A stretch of DNA of 64,000 nucleotides from Symbiodinium sp. CCMP2592 (lineage: Eukaryota > Sar > Dinophyceae > Suessiales > Symbiodiniaceae). The notes under the pieces were generated by a model. The model was not told where the DNA came from, made no database searches, and was given only the letters and a program-made list of their open reading frames with translations. The stretch covers positions 1,786,923 through 1,850,922 of the forward strand of contig CAJNDT010000002.1 in assembly GCA_905221615.1 (NCBI GenBank). Direction: 5' to 3'. The translations under genes were made by a program, and so were the position numbers. Shown here piece by piece: positions 20,378 through 35,054 of the stretch. The stretch's first letter is position 1. Each line of letters opens with the position of its first letter.

Positions 20378-23300
20378 GCCCCGGAGGGCAGAGCGCCGAT
20401 GCTATCGAAGATGAAGACATCAAGGAGCTGTGACGACCTTCGAGATCTGCTCCGTACGGGTCACGATCTGCGCTGAGGAACTTGAAGAAAATGTTTCGAA
20501 GTTGGCCGGAGCGGGTGAAGGTGGAAGCATCGATGAAACGTGCCTGATTCGGTGTTTTGCGTTACACTGCACAGGCACAGTATGCAGTTTCCACATAGGG
20601 GCTTCTCCCGTTTGCCAGCCACTTTCCGTTCTGAAAGTCTGCACTGGTGTCTGATGAACTGCACAGCCAGAACTCACGAAAGCTTTCGGGAAGGCTCGAC
20701 CTGATAGTGCTTCAAGACGTACACCCTCTTGAGGAGCCCAGGTCTCTGCAATGCCGCATGTCGCGAAAAGGACGTGGTCGAGCACTACATTCGGAATCGC
20801 CTCGATATGTTCACTGTCCGACGACTTGTTCGAGAATCGAAGAGGTCAAAAGAAGTGGAAACATCCTCTGGAAAGTGGCTGCTGCGGGGCAAGGTGTAAG
20901 CATGTAGAGTTGCACACGAAACATCGCACGCACTTGACAAAGATACTTTACAAGGATGCGTCAACTGTCTGACATGCTGATTAATGCAAGCAGCTGAAGA
21001 GTCTGAGTCGTTTTATGTCCTGCTGCACACCGACTTGTAATCTGGTTCCGGTTTACGAACTCTTGGACGCTCAATCAAAGTTCAAATCCCATCAGGGAAC
21101 ATCAATGCACGAACAGCCCGATCTGCACCCCGTATGGCATGGGAGCTTCTAACCATGTTTGTTGGCCCTTCCCATTACCTCGACTGCCGTGCGAACCTCA
21201 AACAGTGAAAGGCGATTGCTCGGTGATGATCCACAATTCCCGTCCCACTGGTGTAGACCGTGGTTTCCATCGAAAGCTCCGCGATAAAAACCGATGCTCC
21301 GGTCGTTTTTCACCAGAACTTGAACTGACATTGCGAAGACAATCACCCGCCAGCCCTAAAAACCAACCTCGCCCATCTGGAACACCTGAGCGAAGGTAGA
21401 GTTCTCCGAGATCTTCCACGAAGCTGTAAAGCAACGGGATCCCACATGACGCCCTTTTGCAAATCCCGCTGTAGTGGTGCGAATCGATGGCAATCTTACC
21501 GCATGTACTGCTAACGCTCTGGTGCACTCCACTACCAGTTGCTCATCTCGTGCTTGAGACGGCTGCTACTCCCGAGTTAGACCTGCAGTAGAGGGTCCGA
21601 CATCTGTCAAAATATCTCAATATAAAATCGACAAGTGCCCCGGAGGGCGGACATCCGCCGTGTACTGTAGATATGAAGAGATGTGCCGGCGTTCGAAATC
21701 TGAACATATCTGCACAACGCTGTCGAGGAGGCTCTGCTCGCACTGATGGCTGCTGATTTGCTGCGAAAAAGATGCCAAACTCCCGGGAACAAGTGGCGGT
21801 CAAAGCATTGTTGCTGCACCTTGCCTGATTTGGTGTGTTGCCTTACACCGCACAAGCGGCGCACGCAGTTTTCGAAAAGGAGCTTCTCCGGTTTGCCACC
21901 ATCTTTCTGTTCTGAAAGTAGAAACTGGTGTCTGAGGATCTGCACAACAAGAACTCACACCGATACCGACGAAAGCATTCGGAAAGCTAGACCTGACAGT
22001 ACTTCAACATGTACACCCTCTTGAGGCCCAAGGTCTCTGCAAAACCGCCTGTCGCTGACAAACAGTCGGAGAACCACAAATGTCTAAAGAAGTGGAACCG
22101 TCTTCTGGAAAGTGGATGCCCTCCAACAAATCGTTAGTGGATGCTCTGCCGCGGAGTGTAAGACCACTGATTTCGAAATGAAGGCTTGGCCTTGCTCCAA
22201 AACGCCGCACAATTCGACAGAGATACTTGACAAGGATCCAGATGCCTCAACTGTCTGACATGCTATTTGATGCAACCATCTGAACAACTTAGACTCTGTC
22301 TATGGACTTGAGTCGTTGAGTCATCTGGTTCCGTGTGACATAGGCCTGGAGGCTGCATCAAACCAAGATCTCATCGGAAACTAACACAGGACGAACAGCC
22401 CAACATCCCCGATCTTCACGACGTACGAGCGCTTCGGATAGTGCTTGTCCACTGCAACTGTTGCCTCGACGGCCGTGCGAACCTCCGAAAGTGGAAGTCC
22501 ATTCCTCTGTGATGATCTGCAACCACTCATGTAGATCATGGCTTCCTTCGAAAGCTGCACGATAAATGCCGATGCTATGGTCGCTGCTTTTTACGAGAGC
22601 TGGAGTTGCACAGACAATCACCTACCAGCCTGAAAACCAACCCCGCCCGTCCAGAACGCCGAAGTGAGCTTCGACATCGTGAGCGCGACCCTCCGACCAA
22701 TCATGTTATGGACTTGACCGACGACGTCACACATGCGATGTTCATGGAGATGTCGCGCCCGTTTGCTGTGGCCAAATAAGGAACCTTGCTGTAGTGCCGC
22801 GAGTCGGTAGCAATCTTATCGCGTACTGCTCGTGTCCTGGAGGACTCCACTACTTACCCCGGCAACTCTCAAGCCCAGCGCAAGGCCCGACTGGTCTCGA
22901 GCTGACATAGAAGATCCGACATCACTCAAAACAAAGTCATCGACAGGCCTCGAGACCGGAGTCACACTGCATCCAAACGTGTAGACATCAAGACGAGTTC
23001 TTGCGAAATGGTGGGGAGATTGCCTTGCTTGCACTGACGGTTGCCGACTTGCTGCACCTGTCGTGGCTTCAAAAAGATGTCAATCTAGCCGAACCCCTGG
23101 CCGAACCTGTGACATTGTATGCATTGCTGCGGCACGTTGCCTGTTTCGGTGTTCTGTCTGATGCTCCACAGCAAAGTACGCAGTTGTCGAAAAGGAGCTT
23201 CTCCGGTTTGCCGCCATCTTTCCGTTCTGAAAATAGACATTGCTGTCTGATGATCTGCACAACAGGAACTCACACCGGCAGTCACGAAAGCATTCGGCAA

Positions 23301-26300
23301 TATTGACCTGACACTACATTCACACGCACCCTCTTTAGGCCCGTCATCTTTGCAAAACCGCCTGTGGCTGCATGAATATCGATTGTTGCACTGAGCACAT
23401 TCTGAGACCACCACAACCACATCCACTGATTGCATACTCAGAGCCTACATGCTCGACGAACTCTTCGAAAAGTGCAAGTTGAAACGTGTCTGGAAAGTGA
23501 ATGCTCTCCGACGAGGTGTTGAGGCAACTGATGTCCGATTTGAAGGCTTGGGATTGCTCAAAGCCTTGCACACACTCGACAGACCTACTTTTACAAGGAA
23601 CCAGATGCCTCAACTGCCTGACATGCTTTTTGATAACAACATCTGAACGGTCCAACTTTTTCTGCAATGTGCTGCACTACACAGGTTTGCATCGTTGAGT
23701 CATCTGGTTCCGTTTTACACATGCATCAAGTTCATATCCCATCAAGGACCAACGCAGGACACACAGGGCAACATCCCCAATCTTCACGACGTATCTCGAA
23801 CAGCGCTTGTCCACCATGCCCATTGCCCTGACTGCCATGCGAACATAAAACAGGAGGCGATTGCTCTTTCATGATCCACAGCTCCCGTCCCACTGATGTA
23901 GACCATGGTTTCCATCCAAAGCTCCGCGACGAATGCCGAAGCTGAAATTGTCTGAACTGGCGGTGGGAAGGCGATCACCTAAAAGATCCTAACAGCCTAC
24001 AACATCCTACAACCCAACCACACACACCTGGAACACCTGAGTAGACTTCGACATCGTGACATCAACGCTCCGTCCAAACATGCCACCGACTTGACCGAAG
24101 AGATAGCACCATCCGAGATGAAGCTGTAGCACCACGACATCACACATGCGATGTTTATGGAGATGACACGCTCTCGCTGTGGCCCTATGGGAAGCCCCGC
24201 TGTAGTAGTGGCGAGGGCTGATAGCATATGATCTGAACCATTCCACCACTAATTGTACATCGGCAAAGACAAGGTCCGACTGATCTCGAGCTGACATAGA
24301 ATATCCGACATCCCTCAACAAAGTATTCAAGAGCCCCGGAGGGCGGCGTCACAATGTCATCCGAGTATAGACAAGAACTGTTCTGGCAACAGCAATCTGC
24401 GCACTGCTGGGGAGGATGCCTTGCTTGCAGTGACGGCGGTGACTTGTTGCATGTGTGTCTGCCCTTCCGTTCTGCAAATAGACGTTGGTGTCTGATGATC
24501 CGCACTCGGCACTCACGAAAGCATTCGGAAAGCTCGACCTGACAGTACTTCAACAACTACACCCTCTTGACGCCCAAGATCTCTGCAAAACCACCTGTCA
24601 CGGAAAGGACGTAGTCGAGCACTACATGCGGAACCGCCTGGACCAACCACGACCACACCCACTGATTGCGTACTCACAGCATGCGTGCTTGACAAACTGT
24701 TGGAGGACCACAAATGTCTAAAGAAGAGGAACCGTCCTCTGGAAAGATGCTCTGAGACAAATCGTTGGTGGATGCTCTGTGGCGAGGTATATGACAACTG
24801 ATTTCCAAATTGAAGGCTTGGGCTTGCTCCAAAACATCGCACACACTCGACTTTACAAGGATCCAGCTGCCTCAGCTGTCTGACATGCTGACGATGCATG
24901 CATCTGAACACTTATACTCCTTCTATGAACTTTTATCATTGAGTCATCTGGCTTGAGGTTGCACCAGACCGAGATCTCATCAGGGACCAGCGCAGGACAG
25001 ACGCCACAACATGCCACAACATCCCGATGAAAAATGCTTGTCACCGTACCCGTTGCCTCGACGGCAGTGCGAACCTCAAAAAGTGGAAGTCAATTTCTCT
25101 GTGATGATCTGCAACCACTCATATAGATCATGGTTTCCGTCGAAATCTGCGCGATAAATACCGATGCTATGGCCGCTGCTTTCTTACCAGAACTGTCGTT
25201 GCGCCTACAATCACCTACCAGCCTGAAAACCAACCTCGCCCAGCTGGAACACCTAAGCGGCCTTCGACATCGTGACATCGACCCTGCGTCCAAACATACC
25301 ATGGACTTGACCGACAACATGGCGCAAGCTGTAAAACCAAGGCATCACGCATTTCATGGAGATGTCGCCCTCTTGCTGTGGCCAAATGGGGAACCTTGCT
25401 GTAGTGGTGCGAGTCGGTAGCAATCTTATCGCATGTACTTCTCCCGCCCTGGAGGCCTCCACTACTAGTTTCCTGGGCAACTCAAGCTTTGCACAAGGCC
25501 CGACTTGTCTCGAGCTGACATAGAAGATCCGACATCACTCAAAACAACATCATCGACGGTCCTGGAGGGCGGAGTCACACTGCAACCAAACGTGTAGACA
25601 TCAAGACGAGTTCTTGCGCACTGGTGGGGAGAATGCCTTGCTTGCACTGTGTCGTGGAACTTGAAATCAAACCGCCTGTGACCGCCTGAATATTGTTGCA
25701 CTGAGCACATTCTGAGACCACCACAACCACATCCACTGATTGCATAGTCAGAGGCTCGACAAACTCTTCGAAAACCGCACACGTCTGAGCAAGTTGATAC
25801 ATCCTCTGGAAAGCGGATGCTCTACAAGTGTAAGCCCATTGATGTCCGATCTGAAGGCTTCGGATTGCTCAAAACCTTGCGCATACACACACACACACAC
25901 ACTCGACAGAGAAAGTTTTACAAGGAACCAGATGACCCAAATGTCTGATATGCCTTCTGATAACTACATCTGAACAGTGCAACTTTCTCTGCAATGTGCT
26001 GCTATACACGGGTTTACATGGTTGTGTCATCTGGTTCCGTTTTACACATGAATCAAGTTCATATCCCATCAAGGACCAACGCAGGACACACAACGCAACA
26101 TCCCCAATCTTCGCAACGTATGCGTCCAGCGAATAGCGCTCATCTGCCGTATTCATTGCCTGCACGACCGTGCAAACCTCAAACAGTAGAAGGCAATTGC
26201 TCTGTGATGATCTGCAGGTCCGATCCCAATGATGTAGACTGTAGGTTTCATCAAAAATCCCGCGACACATGCCAAAGCTGAAACCGTTCTTCTGCTCCAG

Positions 26301-29300
26301 AACTGACGTTCCGAATGCAATCACCTGCCAGATCCCACCAGCCTAAAACCCAACCTCGCACACCTGGAACACCGACATCGTTACATCAACGCTCCGTCCA
26401 AACATGCCATGAACTTGATCGACAACGTAGCGCTCTCCGAGATCTGCAACGCTGTTGCACAACGGCATCGGACATGCGGTATTTACGTAGATATCACGCT
26501 CTCGATGTGGCCCTATGGGAAAACCCGCTGTAGTAGTGGTGCGATTCGATAGCCCATGCTCGGAATCACTCCACCACTAGTTGCGCACCGGCATAGACAA
26601 GGTTCGACTGATCTCGAGCTGACATAGAATATGCGACATCCCTCAACAAAATATTCAAGAGCCCCGGAGGGCGGGGTCACGATGTCATCCGAGTGTAGAC
26701 AAGAACTGTTCTGGCAACAGCAATCTGCGCACTGCTGGGGAGGATGCCTCGCTTGCAGTGACGGCGGTGACTTGTTGCATGTGTGTCTGCCCTTTGCATT
26801 CTGCAAATAGACATTGGTGTCTGATGATCTGCTCTCGGTACGAACGAAAGCATTCGGAAAGCTCGACCTGACAGTACTTCAACAACTACGCCCTCTTGAC
26901 GCTCAAGATGTCTGCAGTCACAGAAAGGACGTAGTCGAGCACGACATGCGGAACAGCCTGGACCAACCACGACCACACCCACTGATTGCGTACTCACAGC
27001 CTGCGTGCTTGACAAACTGCTGGAGAAACACAAATGTCTAAAGATGTGGAACCGTCCTCTGGAAAGAAGATGCTCTGAGACAAATCGTTGGTGGATGCTC
27101 TGCAGCGAGGTATATGACGACTGATTTCCGAATTGAAGGCTTGGGCTTGCTCCAAAACGTCGCACACGCTCGACTTACAGGAATCCAGATGCCTCAACTG
27201 TCTGACATGCTGACGATACATGCATCTGAACAACTTACACTCTATGGACTTGTATCCTTGAGTCATCTGGTTCCGTTTTACATTGGCCTGGAGGTTGCAC
27301 CAAACCGAGACCTCATCGACCACCAGTACAGGACAAACATCACAACATCCCCATTCTTCACGACGTACGAGTGCCTCGAATAGTGCTTGTCCACCGCAAC
27401 TGTTGCCTCGACGGCCGTGCGAACCGCAAACAATCGAAGCCTTTTGCTTTCTTATATGATCTGCAACTCCCGTCCCACTCTTGTAGAACTAGTTTCCATC
27501 AAGAGTTCCGCGACACATGACGAAGCTGAAATCGTTCTTTTTCTCCATCCTACCAGCCTAAAACCCAACCTCGCATACCTGGAACACATGAATGGACTTC
27601 GACATCATTACATCAACACTCCGTCCAAACATGCCATGAACTTGACGACAACGTAGCGCTCTCCGAGATCTGCAACGGAGCTGTAGCACAACGGCATCAG
27701 ACATGCGGTATTCTTTGTATGCGAAACCCGGCTGTAGTAGTGGTGCGATTCGATAGCCCATGCTCGGAATCAGTCCACCACTAGTTGCGCACCGGCATAG
27801 ACAGGGTTCGACTGATCTCGAGCTGACGTAGAATATGCGACATCCCTCAATCAAGTATTCAAGAGAGGGCGGGGTCACAATGTCATCCGAGTTTAGACAA
27901 GGACTCCTCTGGCACTGCAATCTGCGCACTGCTGGGGATGATGCCTTGCTTGCACTGACGGTTGCTGACTTGCTGCATCTGTGACATCTGTGACATGGAA
28001 CTTGAAAAGGAAGTCGAGCTCGCTGGAACAAGTGACGGGAAAAGCTTTGTTGCAGCACCTTGCCTTACTTGGTGTTTTGCCTTACGCTGCACAAGCGATG
28101 TACGCAGTTTCCACACACTGGAGCTTCTCCGCTTTGCAGCCATCTTCCCGTTCTGAAAATAGATAATGGTGTCACGAAAGCATTCGGAAAGCTCGACCGG
28201 ACAGTACTTCAACACCTACACCCTCTGGACGCCCAAGATCTCTGCAAAACCACCTGTCACGGAAAGGAAGTCGTCGAGCACTACATGCGGAACAACCTGG
28301 ACCAACCACGACCACACCCACTGATTGCGGACTCACAGCCTGCGTGCTTGACACACTGTTGGAGAACCACAAATGTCCAAAGAAGTGGAACCGTCCTCTG
28401 GAAAGAAGATGCTCTGAGACAAATCGTTGGTGGATGCTCTGTGGCGAGGTATATGACGACTGATTTCCGAATTGAAGGCTTCGGCTTGCTCCAAAACCTC
28501 GCACACGCTCGACTTACAGGAATCCAGATGCCTCAACTGTCTGACATGCTGATGATGCATGCATCTGAACAACTTAAACTCTATGGACTTGTATCCTTGA
28601 GTCATCTGGTTCCGTTTTACGTTGGCCTGGAGGTTGCACCAAACCGAGACCTCATCGACCACCAATACAGGACAAACATCACAACATCCCCAATCTTCAC
28701 GACGTACGAGTGCCTGGAATAGTGCTTGTCCACTGCAACTGTTGCCTCGACGGCCGTGCGAACCGCAAACAATAGAAGCCATTTGCATTCTTACATGATC
28801 TGCAACTCCCGTCCCACTGTTGTAGAACTAGTTTCCATCAAGAGTTCCGCGACACGTGCCGAAGCTGAAATCGTTCTTTTTCTCCAGAACTGACGTTGCG
28901 AATGCATTCACCTACCAGATCCTACCAGCCTAAAACCCAACCTCGCACACCTGGAACACATGAATGGACTTCGACATCATTACATCAACACTCCGTCCAA
29001 ACATGCCATGAACTTGACGACAACGTAGCGCTCTCCGAGATCTGCAACGGAGCTGTAGCACAACGGCATCAGACATGCGGTATTTTTTGTATGCGAAACC
29101 CGGCTGTAGTAGTGGTGCGATTCGATAGCCCATGCTCGGAATCACTCCACCACTAGTTGCGCACCGGCATAGACAAGGTTCGACTGATCTCGAGCTGACA
29201 TAGAATATGCGACATCCCTCAACAAAATATTCAAGAGCCCCGGAGGGCGGGGTCACGATGTCATCCGAGTGTAGACAAGAATTCTTCTGGCAACCGCAAT

Positions 29301-30268
29301 CTGCGCACTGCTGGGGAGGATGCCTCGCGTACCCTGTCGGTGGTGACTGGTTGCATGTGTGTCTGCCTTTCCATTCTGCAAATAGACATTGGTGTCTAAT
29401 GATCTGCTCTCGGTACTAACGAAAGCATTCGGAAAGTTCGACCTGACAGTACTTCAACACCCACGCCCTCTTGACGCTCAAGATCTACCAGCTGTCACGG
29501 AAAGGAAGTCGTCGAGCACTACATGCGGAACAACCTGGACCAACCACGACCACACCCACTGATTGCGTACTCACAGCCTGCGTGCTTGACAAACTATTGG
29601 AGAACCACAAATGTCTCAAGATGTGGAACCGTCTTCTGGAAAGAAAATGCTCTGAGACAAATCGTTGGTGGATGCTCTGCGGCGAGGGTGTGACATCTGA
29701 TTTACGGCTTGAAAGCTTGGGCTTGCTGCAACACGTCACACAAAACCGACAGGGACACTTTGAAAGGATCTCGATGCCTAAACTGTCTGGCATGCTATTG
29801 ATACATGCATCTGAACACATAAACTCGATGGACCTGTGTCATTGAGTCATCTGGTTCCGTTTCACGTTGGCCTGGAGGTTGCCCCAACCTAACAGCCTGA
29901 AAACCAACCTCGCACACCTGGAACACCGAAGTGGACTTCGATATCGTGACATCGACCGTCCGTCCAAACATGCCATGGACTTGACCGACAACTTAGCGCT
30001 CTCGGAGATCTTCAACTGTGTCAACGAAGCTGTAGTGCAACGGCATCACGCATGCGATGTTCATGGAGATGTCGCCTTCTAGCTGTGGCCAAAGAGGGAA
30101 CCTTGCTGTAGCGGTGCGAGTCGATAGCAATTCTATCGTCTGTACTGATCGTGCTTCTACTAGTCGCGCTTGTGGAAGAAGAAAACCGCCAATTCGAACT
30201 TGGTCAAGACAACTCTCAAGCTGGACATAGAGTATTCGACATCATCACTGAAAGCAGAACCTTCAAGA
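20378..30268 (+). repeat. Array segment II: eight units of 1.0-1.4 kb
   Basis: Motif or its remnant at 20378, 21637, about 22948 (decayed), 24333, about 25558 (decayed), 26661, about 27859 (six bases deleted) and 29237; the next is 30269. Spacings are 1259, 1311, 1385, 1225, 1103, 1198, 1378, 1032. Common order inside a unit: motif plus gtcacaatgtcatccgag; a tggggaggatgccttgcttg block; gaaagcattcggaaagctcg; caaaaccacctgtcacg; cttgacaaactgttggag; ccagatgcctcaactgtctg; gagtcatctggttccg; ggaggttgcaccaaacc; a block ending atgatctgcaactcc; aacctcgcacacctggaaca; and tcgagctgacatagaat just before the next motif. Units starting at 26661, 27859 and 29237 are closest to each other. Frames of 220 and 151 codons occur but are broken in sister units. 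Confidence 0.85.
25885..25902. repeat. (AC)9 dinucleotide repeat
   Basis: Nine AC units inside a segment-II unit, absent from the sister units at the same place, so it arose locally by slippage. Confidence 0.9.
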
Positions 30269-33200
30269 GCCCCGGAGGGCGATGTCACAATGTCATCCGA
30301 AGTGTAGACTTCAAGAGCTGTACTGGCACAACGCTGGGGAGGACGCCTTGCTTGCTTTGCGATGAACTGCTTAATATGTGATACTCGGGAATGGGCAAAC
30401 ACAAGGGCCGAACACTGACTGGAGCTACATCGATGGTTCTCCACATCTGCACCATGCTGGGAAGCTACAGGACGGGGTCCAGCAAGGTCCCGTGGAAGCC
30501 TTGACCATGCGCTGTGGGACGCATTTTGGTCTTGCTGGCTACCATGCTCGCGATTGGTGCCACGAAGTAGGAAAAGAAGCTGCTTGTGATCACCACCATG
30601 CGATGAGCTGCGAATACTTTGCTGAAGTGACACTAGCAGTCAATGGTGCTGACTCAGGCTGGACCAAACAGCTTGCACATCCTTTCGGGGTCCAAGAGCT
30701 CAAACCCACCCACCGGACAGGACGTAGTCGAGGACCTTGTTGGCCTACATGTTCGGACTTGCGACTCGATTTCGTGGCAACTCGCTCTGCGACCATAGCC
30801 AAGCCAATCTGTCAATTTCAATCGTAAGAATACCCGAGAAGCACGTGTACTGGACAAACTGCACTCTCGTCCGGATAGCGGATACTCTGAAAAGCTGAAA
30901 GGTCTAAGCACGGCCGCTGTGGGACCGCGTCGGTATATCTCAAAACTTCACGCACACGCTCCACGGATCTACGTGCACAAGGAACTACATGCCTCAAGTG
31001 CGTGAAAAGCTTCTCCTATGCGGGTATCTGAACACGCTAGCCCTGCTCTTTACATAAGCTTATGTCTTTTGAGTCATCTTGATATTTTCTTGCACATTCT
31101 GGGAAGCTGCATGACAGATTCGACCCGGGACCCGCGCACAAGACTTCAGGGAAAGGGATGCATCAAAACACATCCACGACCACAGCCTTCTTCCAAAAGA
31201 CGGTGCTGACACATGGCAGGCATGGAGTCGTCATCGACACATACGACACATGGAAACTACTTCCTCGAGAATAGCCGAAGTAACAACTTGCGCAGAAGCC
31301 CATGAATGAAGCCTGCCGCCATCGTGCTCTTATAAACCATGTGAAAGACCGGCCCACAAACGGTTTCCAACCCGTGCAGTCGTTGCCTGCGAATGTGTTG
31401 TAACGTCCTGAAGAATACAACGAATCAACTCAAGACTTGGGAGATTCTGGTGCGAAGATGTCGATGTAGCATTGCCTCCGCTGCTGTGAGAACCTCCAAA
31501 TGCCAAACGCATCTGCTCTCTGGTGCTTGGAACCTCCCTCCGATTACATGCATGTAGACCCAGAACGCCCGCGGAAATCTTCGCCACACACCGACCTCTG
31601 ATATTCACAAGTACTGACGTTCCAAATGTAGACCACCTCCATTCACCGGCTTTAAAGACACCTCGCACACAACTCTGACATCGACCCCCCCATCATGTCG
31701 TGGACCTGACTGAGAACATAGCATCTATAATCTATTTCGAGATTTGCCAAAAGCCACCAACAATGGCATTGCACGTACGAAGTTCATGGAGAAGTCGCCC
31801 GGCAAGGTCCCCATGTTAGGTTTCGTCGTAGCGGTGCAGCTCGAAATTAGCATACACGAGACGGCTCCGATGGCGCGCTTGTCTTCGGGGGTTCGTCACA
31901 CGGGACTTGGCAAACACGATGTGCAACATAGCTCGAGCTACACATGCAATATAGCTACACATGCAATATCCCGCATCACTCAAGGCAAATCTTCCAGAAC
32001 CCCGGAGGGCGAAGTGTCCAGGGACACACACACACTTCCCCCACACTGAGTTTTGTCTGTTGTCCGCCACCATGCGCACAAGCAATTCAAAGCATACCGA
32101 TGTCTCAGTCTCTGCAGTTTCTGCTACAAGGCGATACCACCAAAGCCATACCAAGCTGAGGTGGAGGTATGTGGAATGCGCAGGTGGTCTCGTAGAACCA
32201 TGAAAGCCACGATGTAGCACAAGGAGCAATTTGTGCACACAGTGGTGTGTGATGAACTGCTTAACAATGAACACCTGATGAAGTCATACTGGTGCTTGTG
32301 AAAGCATTCATTCGAAAGCTGGACCTGACAATGCAAACGTGCATGGCTGAATGCGAAACGCGTGCGCGAACTTGTAGTCGGATATCTCTTCGAAACTACC
32401 TGCCACGAAAAAGATGCAGCCGAGCACGTGCTTGATGTCGAGAACCGGCTGGATCTTGCTACGCTGACCACAGGCCCACAGATCGCGACCATAAAAACCA
32501 GACCCAGTCTCCTGCGACTTTCTGCATGCCAAGCCGGACATGCTAGAATACTGGACACATTGCTTCAAGAGCACCGAGGTCCGCGGTCCGCCGAGGTTTG
32601 GACATCGTTTGGAAAGTGCGTCAGGTCCACTGAATTGAGGTCTGAAACCTTGATCTTCTCAGGACTTTGTTCACACGGCGGGTCTACACACGCAAGATAC
32701 CAGATGTCTCAACCGGTTCGCAGAACAGTCTCAGTGTTTCCTATGTGCTGCTATGCCGTACACGTGCTTGCATCGTTGAGTCATCCTGGTTCCGTGTTAT
32801 TGTGCTCATGCCTGGAGACTGCTTGCAATCCAAATCCTATCAGCGACCAACGCTTGTCTTGACATACACGCAGGACGCGGGGAGGCGGGACAGGTCTGAC
32901 ATGTACATCACACCCTTCATCACAGCCGTGCTCGAAGAGAGTATACGAATATGGCGCATGCCAGCGCCTTCAATGACACATAATGTGGAGTTCATGTCCT
33001 TCTGGAATTCTGAATCTGGTGCACGTAAAGCCTGCCCTGGTGCTCCCAAACGAAGGCTGCGACTGCTTCCACAAAACCAGACGTCCATGCACTGCCAAAA
33101 ACTGCATCTGCTCCTCAACAAACGAGCTTCAAACCTGCACAGCCTCGTTGCGTGCAACCGCTTTGTGACGAGGTCCTGAGAAAAAACCTGCCAAAAAGAA

Positions 33201-34565
33201 GCGAAACTAAGCTCAACCTTGGATTGCGTTGAACGATGCTTGCTGCCTGTACCCATTGCCTCAGCTGCTGTGCGAAACTCCCAGTGTACAAGCCCACTGC
33301 TCCTTGGTGCTCGGTACCTCAAATTCATGTCGCCCCATCCTGCCCGCCGAAAATCTTCCGAACAACATCGTGTTCACCACCTCCATGTACTGGACTAAAC
33401 TTTCACCCTCCGTCTGGACACCGAGAACATCGTGCTACTTTCGAGATCTCTCTCAAAGCTGTCTAGCAAAAGCATCGCATGTACGAAGTTCATGTAGTGG
33501 TCGCCCAGAAAAGCCGGTCTTCGTGGGTCCATGGAGACAAAACCTGCTGTTGCAGTACGATTTGCTGAAGTGGTACGCCTCATTGATAAACTCTCATGGT
33601 ACGTACTGCACTGCGAGACACTGCTGGTGGTACAGCTAGCTGCATTTGAGGACACGTGGGACGGCTCCGATGGAGTGGTTGCCTTCGCCGGACTTCGCAA
33701 ACACAAGCTACAACCTAGCTCGAGCTACATATGCACGATCCTACCTCAAAACCAAACCTTCAAGAATTGCGCGGAGCGATGTGAAAGCGTCATCGAAAGC
33801 GAAAACACCACCAAACTGTACTGGCCTCGCAGACTGCACAAGCTGGGAAGCATGTCGTTGTGTTTGTGCCGCAAACGTGGGACACCTGGTTCTGCTGTAC
33901 TAGCAGCACAATGCCGGGTCTAGTGTTTTGCTTGGTAGCATGAACAAGCAAAGCATACCGATGTCGAAGTATGTCCTGGTTCTGCTGCACGGCGGTGCCA
34001 CCACGCAATACAAAGCTTACGCGGTGGGCTCGTAGAACCCTGTAGGCCACGATGTAGCACACGGAGCTGCGCGTTAACACATTGGTGTGTGATGGATCTG
34101 TGATCAACTGATAAGCTGGACCTGACAATGCAAGACTGCAAGGCTGGAGTACGAAGTGCTTACAAGATCTTGAGGCCCTCTTCACCACCTGCCAAGAAAC
34201 TCTTCACCACCTGCCAAGAAAAGAATGTACTAGTAGTGGAGCACCCGCTGGCACCACCGACTGGATGTTGCTACACTGCCCACAAGCTCAAGCATCGTGA
34301 CCACAACAACCAAAAGCCATCATTATGCGACCACAACATAAAGCTCGTTCCTGACATGCCAGAATACTTGACCAACTGCTTTAGGAGCAAAAAAGTCCGC
34401 GCCGAAGTTCAGTTCAATTCTGCGAACCCTCCGCCATAATGCGAGATGTGCGAACTGAGGTCTGAGAGCTTGTCGTTTCATGAGTTTGCAGACGCGGCGG
34501 ATCTACACCTGCAAGCTATCCTGTGCAAACTTGGCATATTACATCCTACGCTGCTGCCGTACACG

Positions 34566-34643
34566 TATATGGAACCCTGGTCAAACTCTTAAGGCCCCTA
34601 TACTATATGTAGCATAGTACCCGCTTTGATCCCTTATCGTAAC
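34566..34643. mobile_element. Insertion resembling MITE family B, fragment
   Basis: Other units read gccgtacacg directly into cttgcatcgttgagtcatc. Here about 78 bases intervene, including cttaaggcccctatactata, a family B right terminus. The left half of the family is missing or unrecognisable. Ends are inferred by comparison with paralogous units. Confidence 0.4.
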
Positions 34644-34704
34644 CTTGCATCGTTAAGCCATCTGGCTGCTCGAACCTGTAGGCTCTTCGTCTTGACATGC
34701 CTAC

Positions 34705-34811
34705 GGGAGTTTCCGAAACTAGGGGACCCTAATATAGTACCCTGAGTAGTAGCATCCTTATTATAAAGACCCCAAAATAAGGTACAGTACCCCTAATTTT
34801 CGGAAACTGCC
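34705..34811 (+). mobile_element. MITE family A, copy 4
   Basis: Left end GGGAGTTTCCGAAA, right end ttttcggaaactgcc, with the standard core (ggggaccctaatatagta, tagcatccttattataaaga). It interrupts a unit between cttgacatgcctac and catagacaggacatcgggg. Sister units have cttgacatgaacagaggaca (36870) or similar without the insert. The immediate flanks (ctac/atag) do not form a clean 4-base duplication, so one edge has probably changed since insertion. Confidence 0.8.
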
Positions 34812-35054
34812 ATAGACAGGACATCGGGGGAAGGAGTACGTCATGTACATGGCATCCTTCACAACAGCCGTGCTCGAACAGACGATGTGAGAATAGAGGT
34901 TGTGAAGGTCTTCCATGGCACACAATGTGGACATGATTTCCAGCAGAAATACTGCAAGGTAGCACCTGGTGCACGTAAAGCCCACCCTTGTCGAAGGGTC
35001 CGTGCAACTCAACAATAAATGCGTCTGCTCGGGAACTCCATCATGAACGATATG

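Noticed and set aside
32362-32862. Ankyrin-like string (ACQAGHARILDTLLQEH) in a 166-codon frame
   Set aside because: Only one partial match to the repeat pattern, and the aligned blocks of other units do not encode it.
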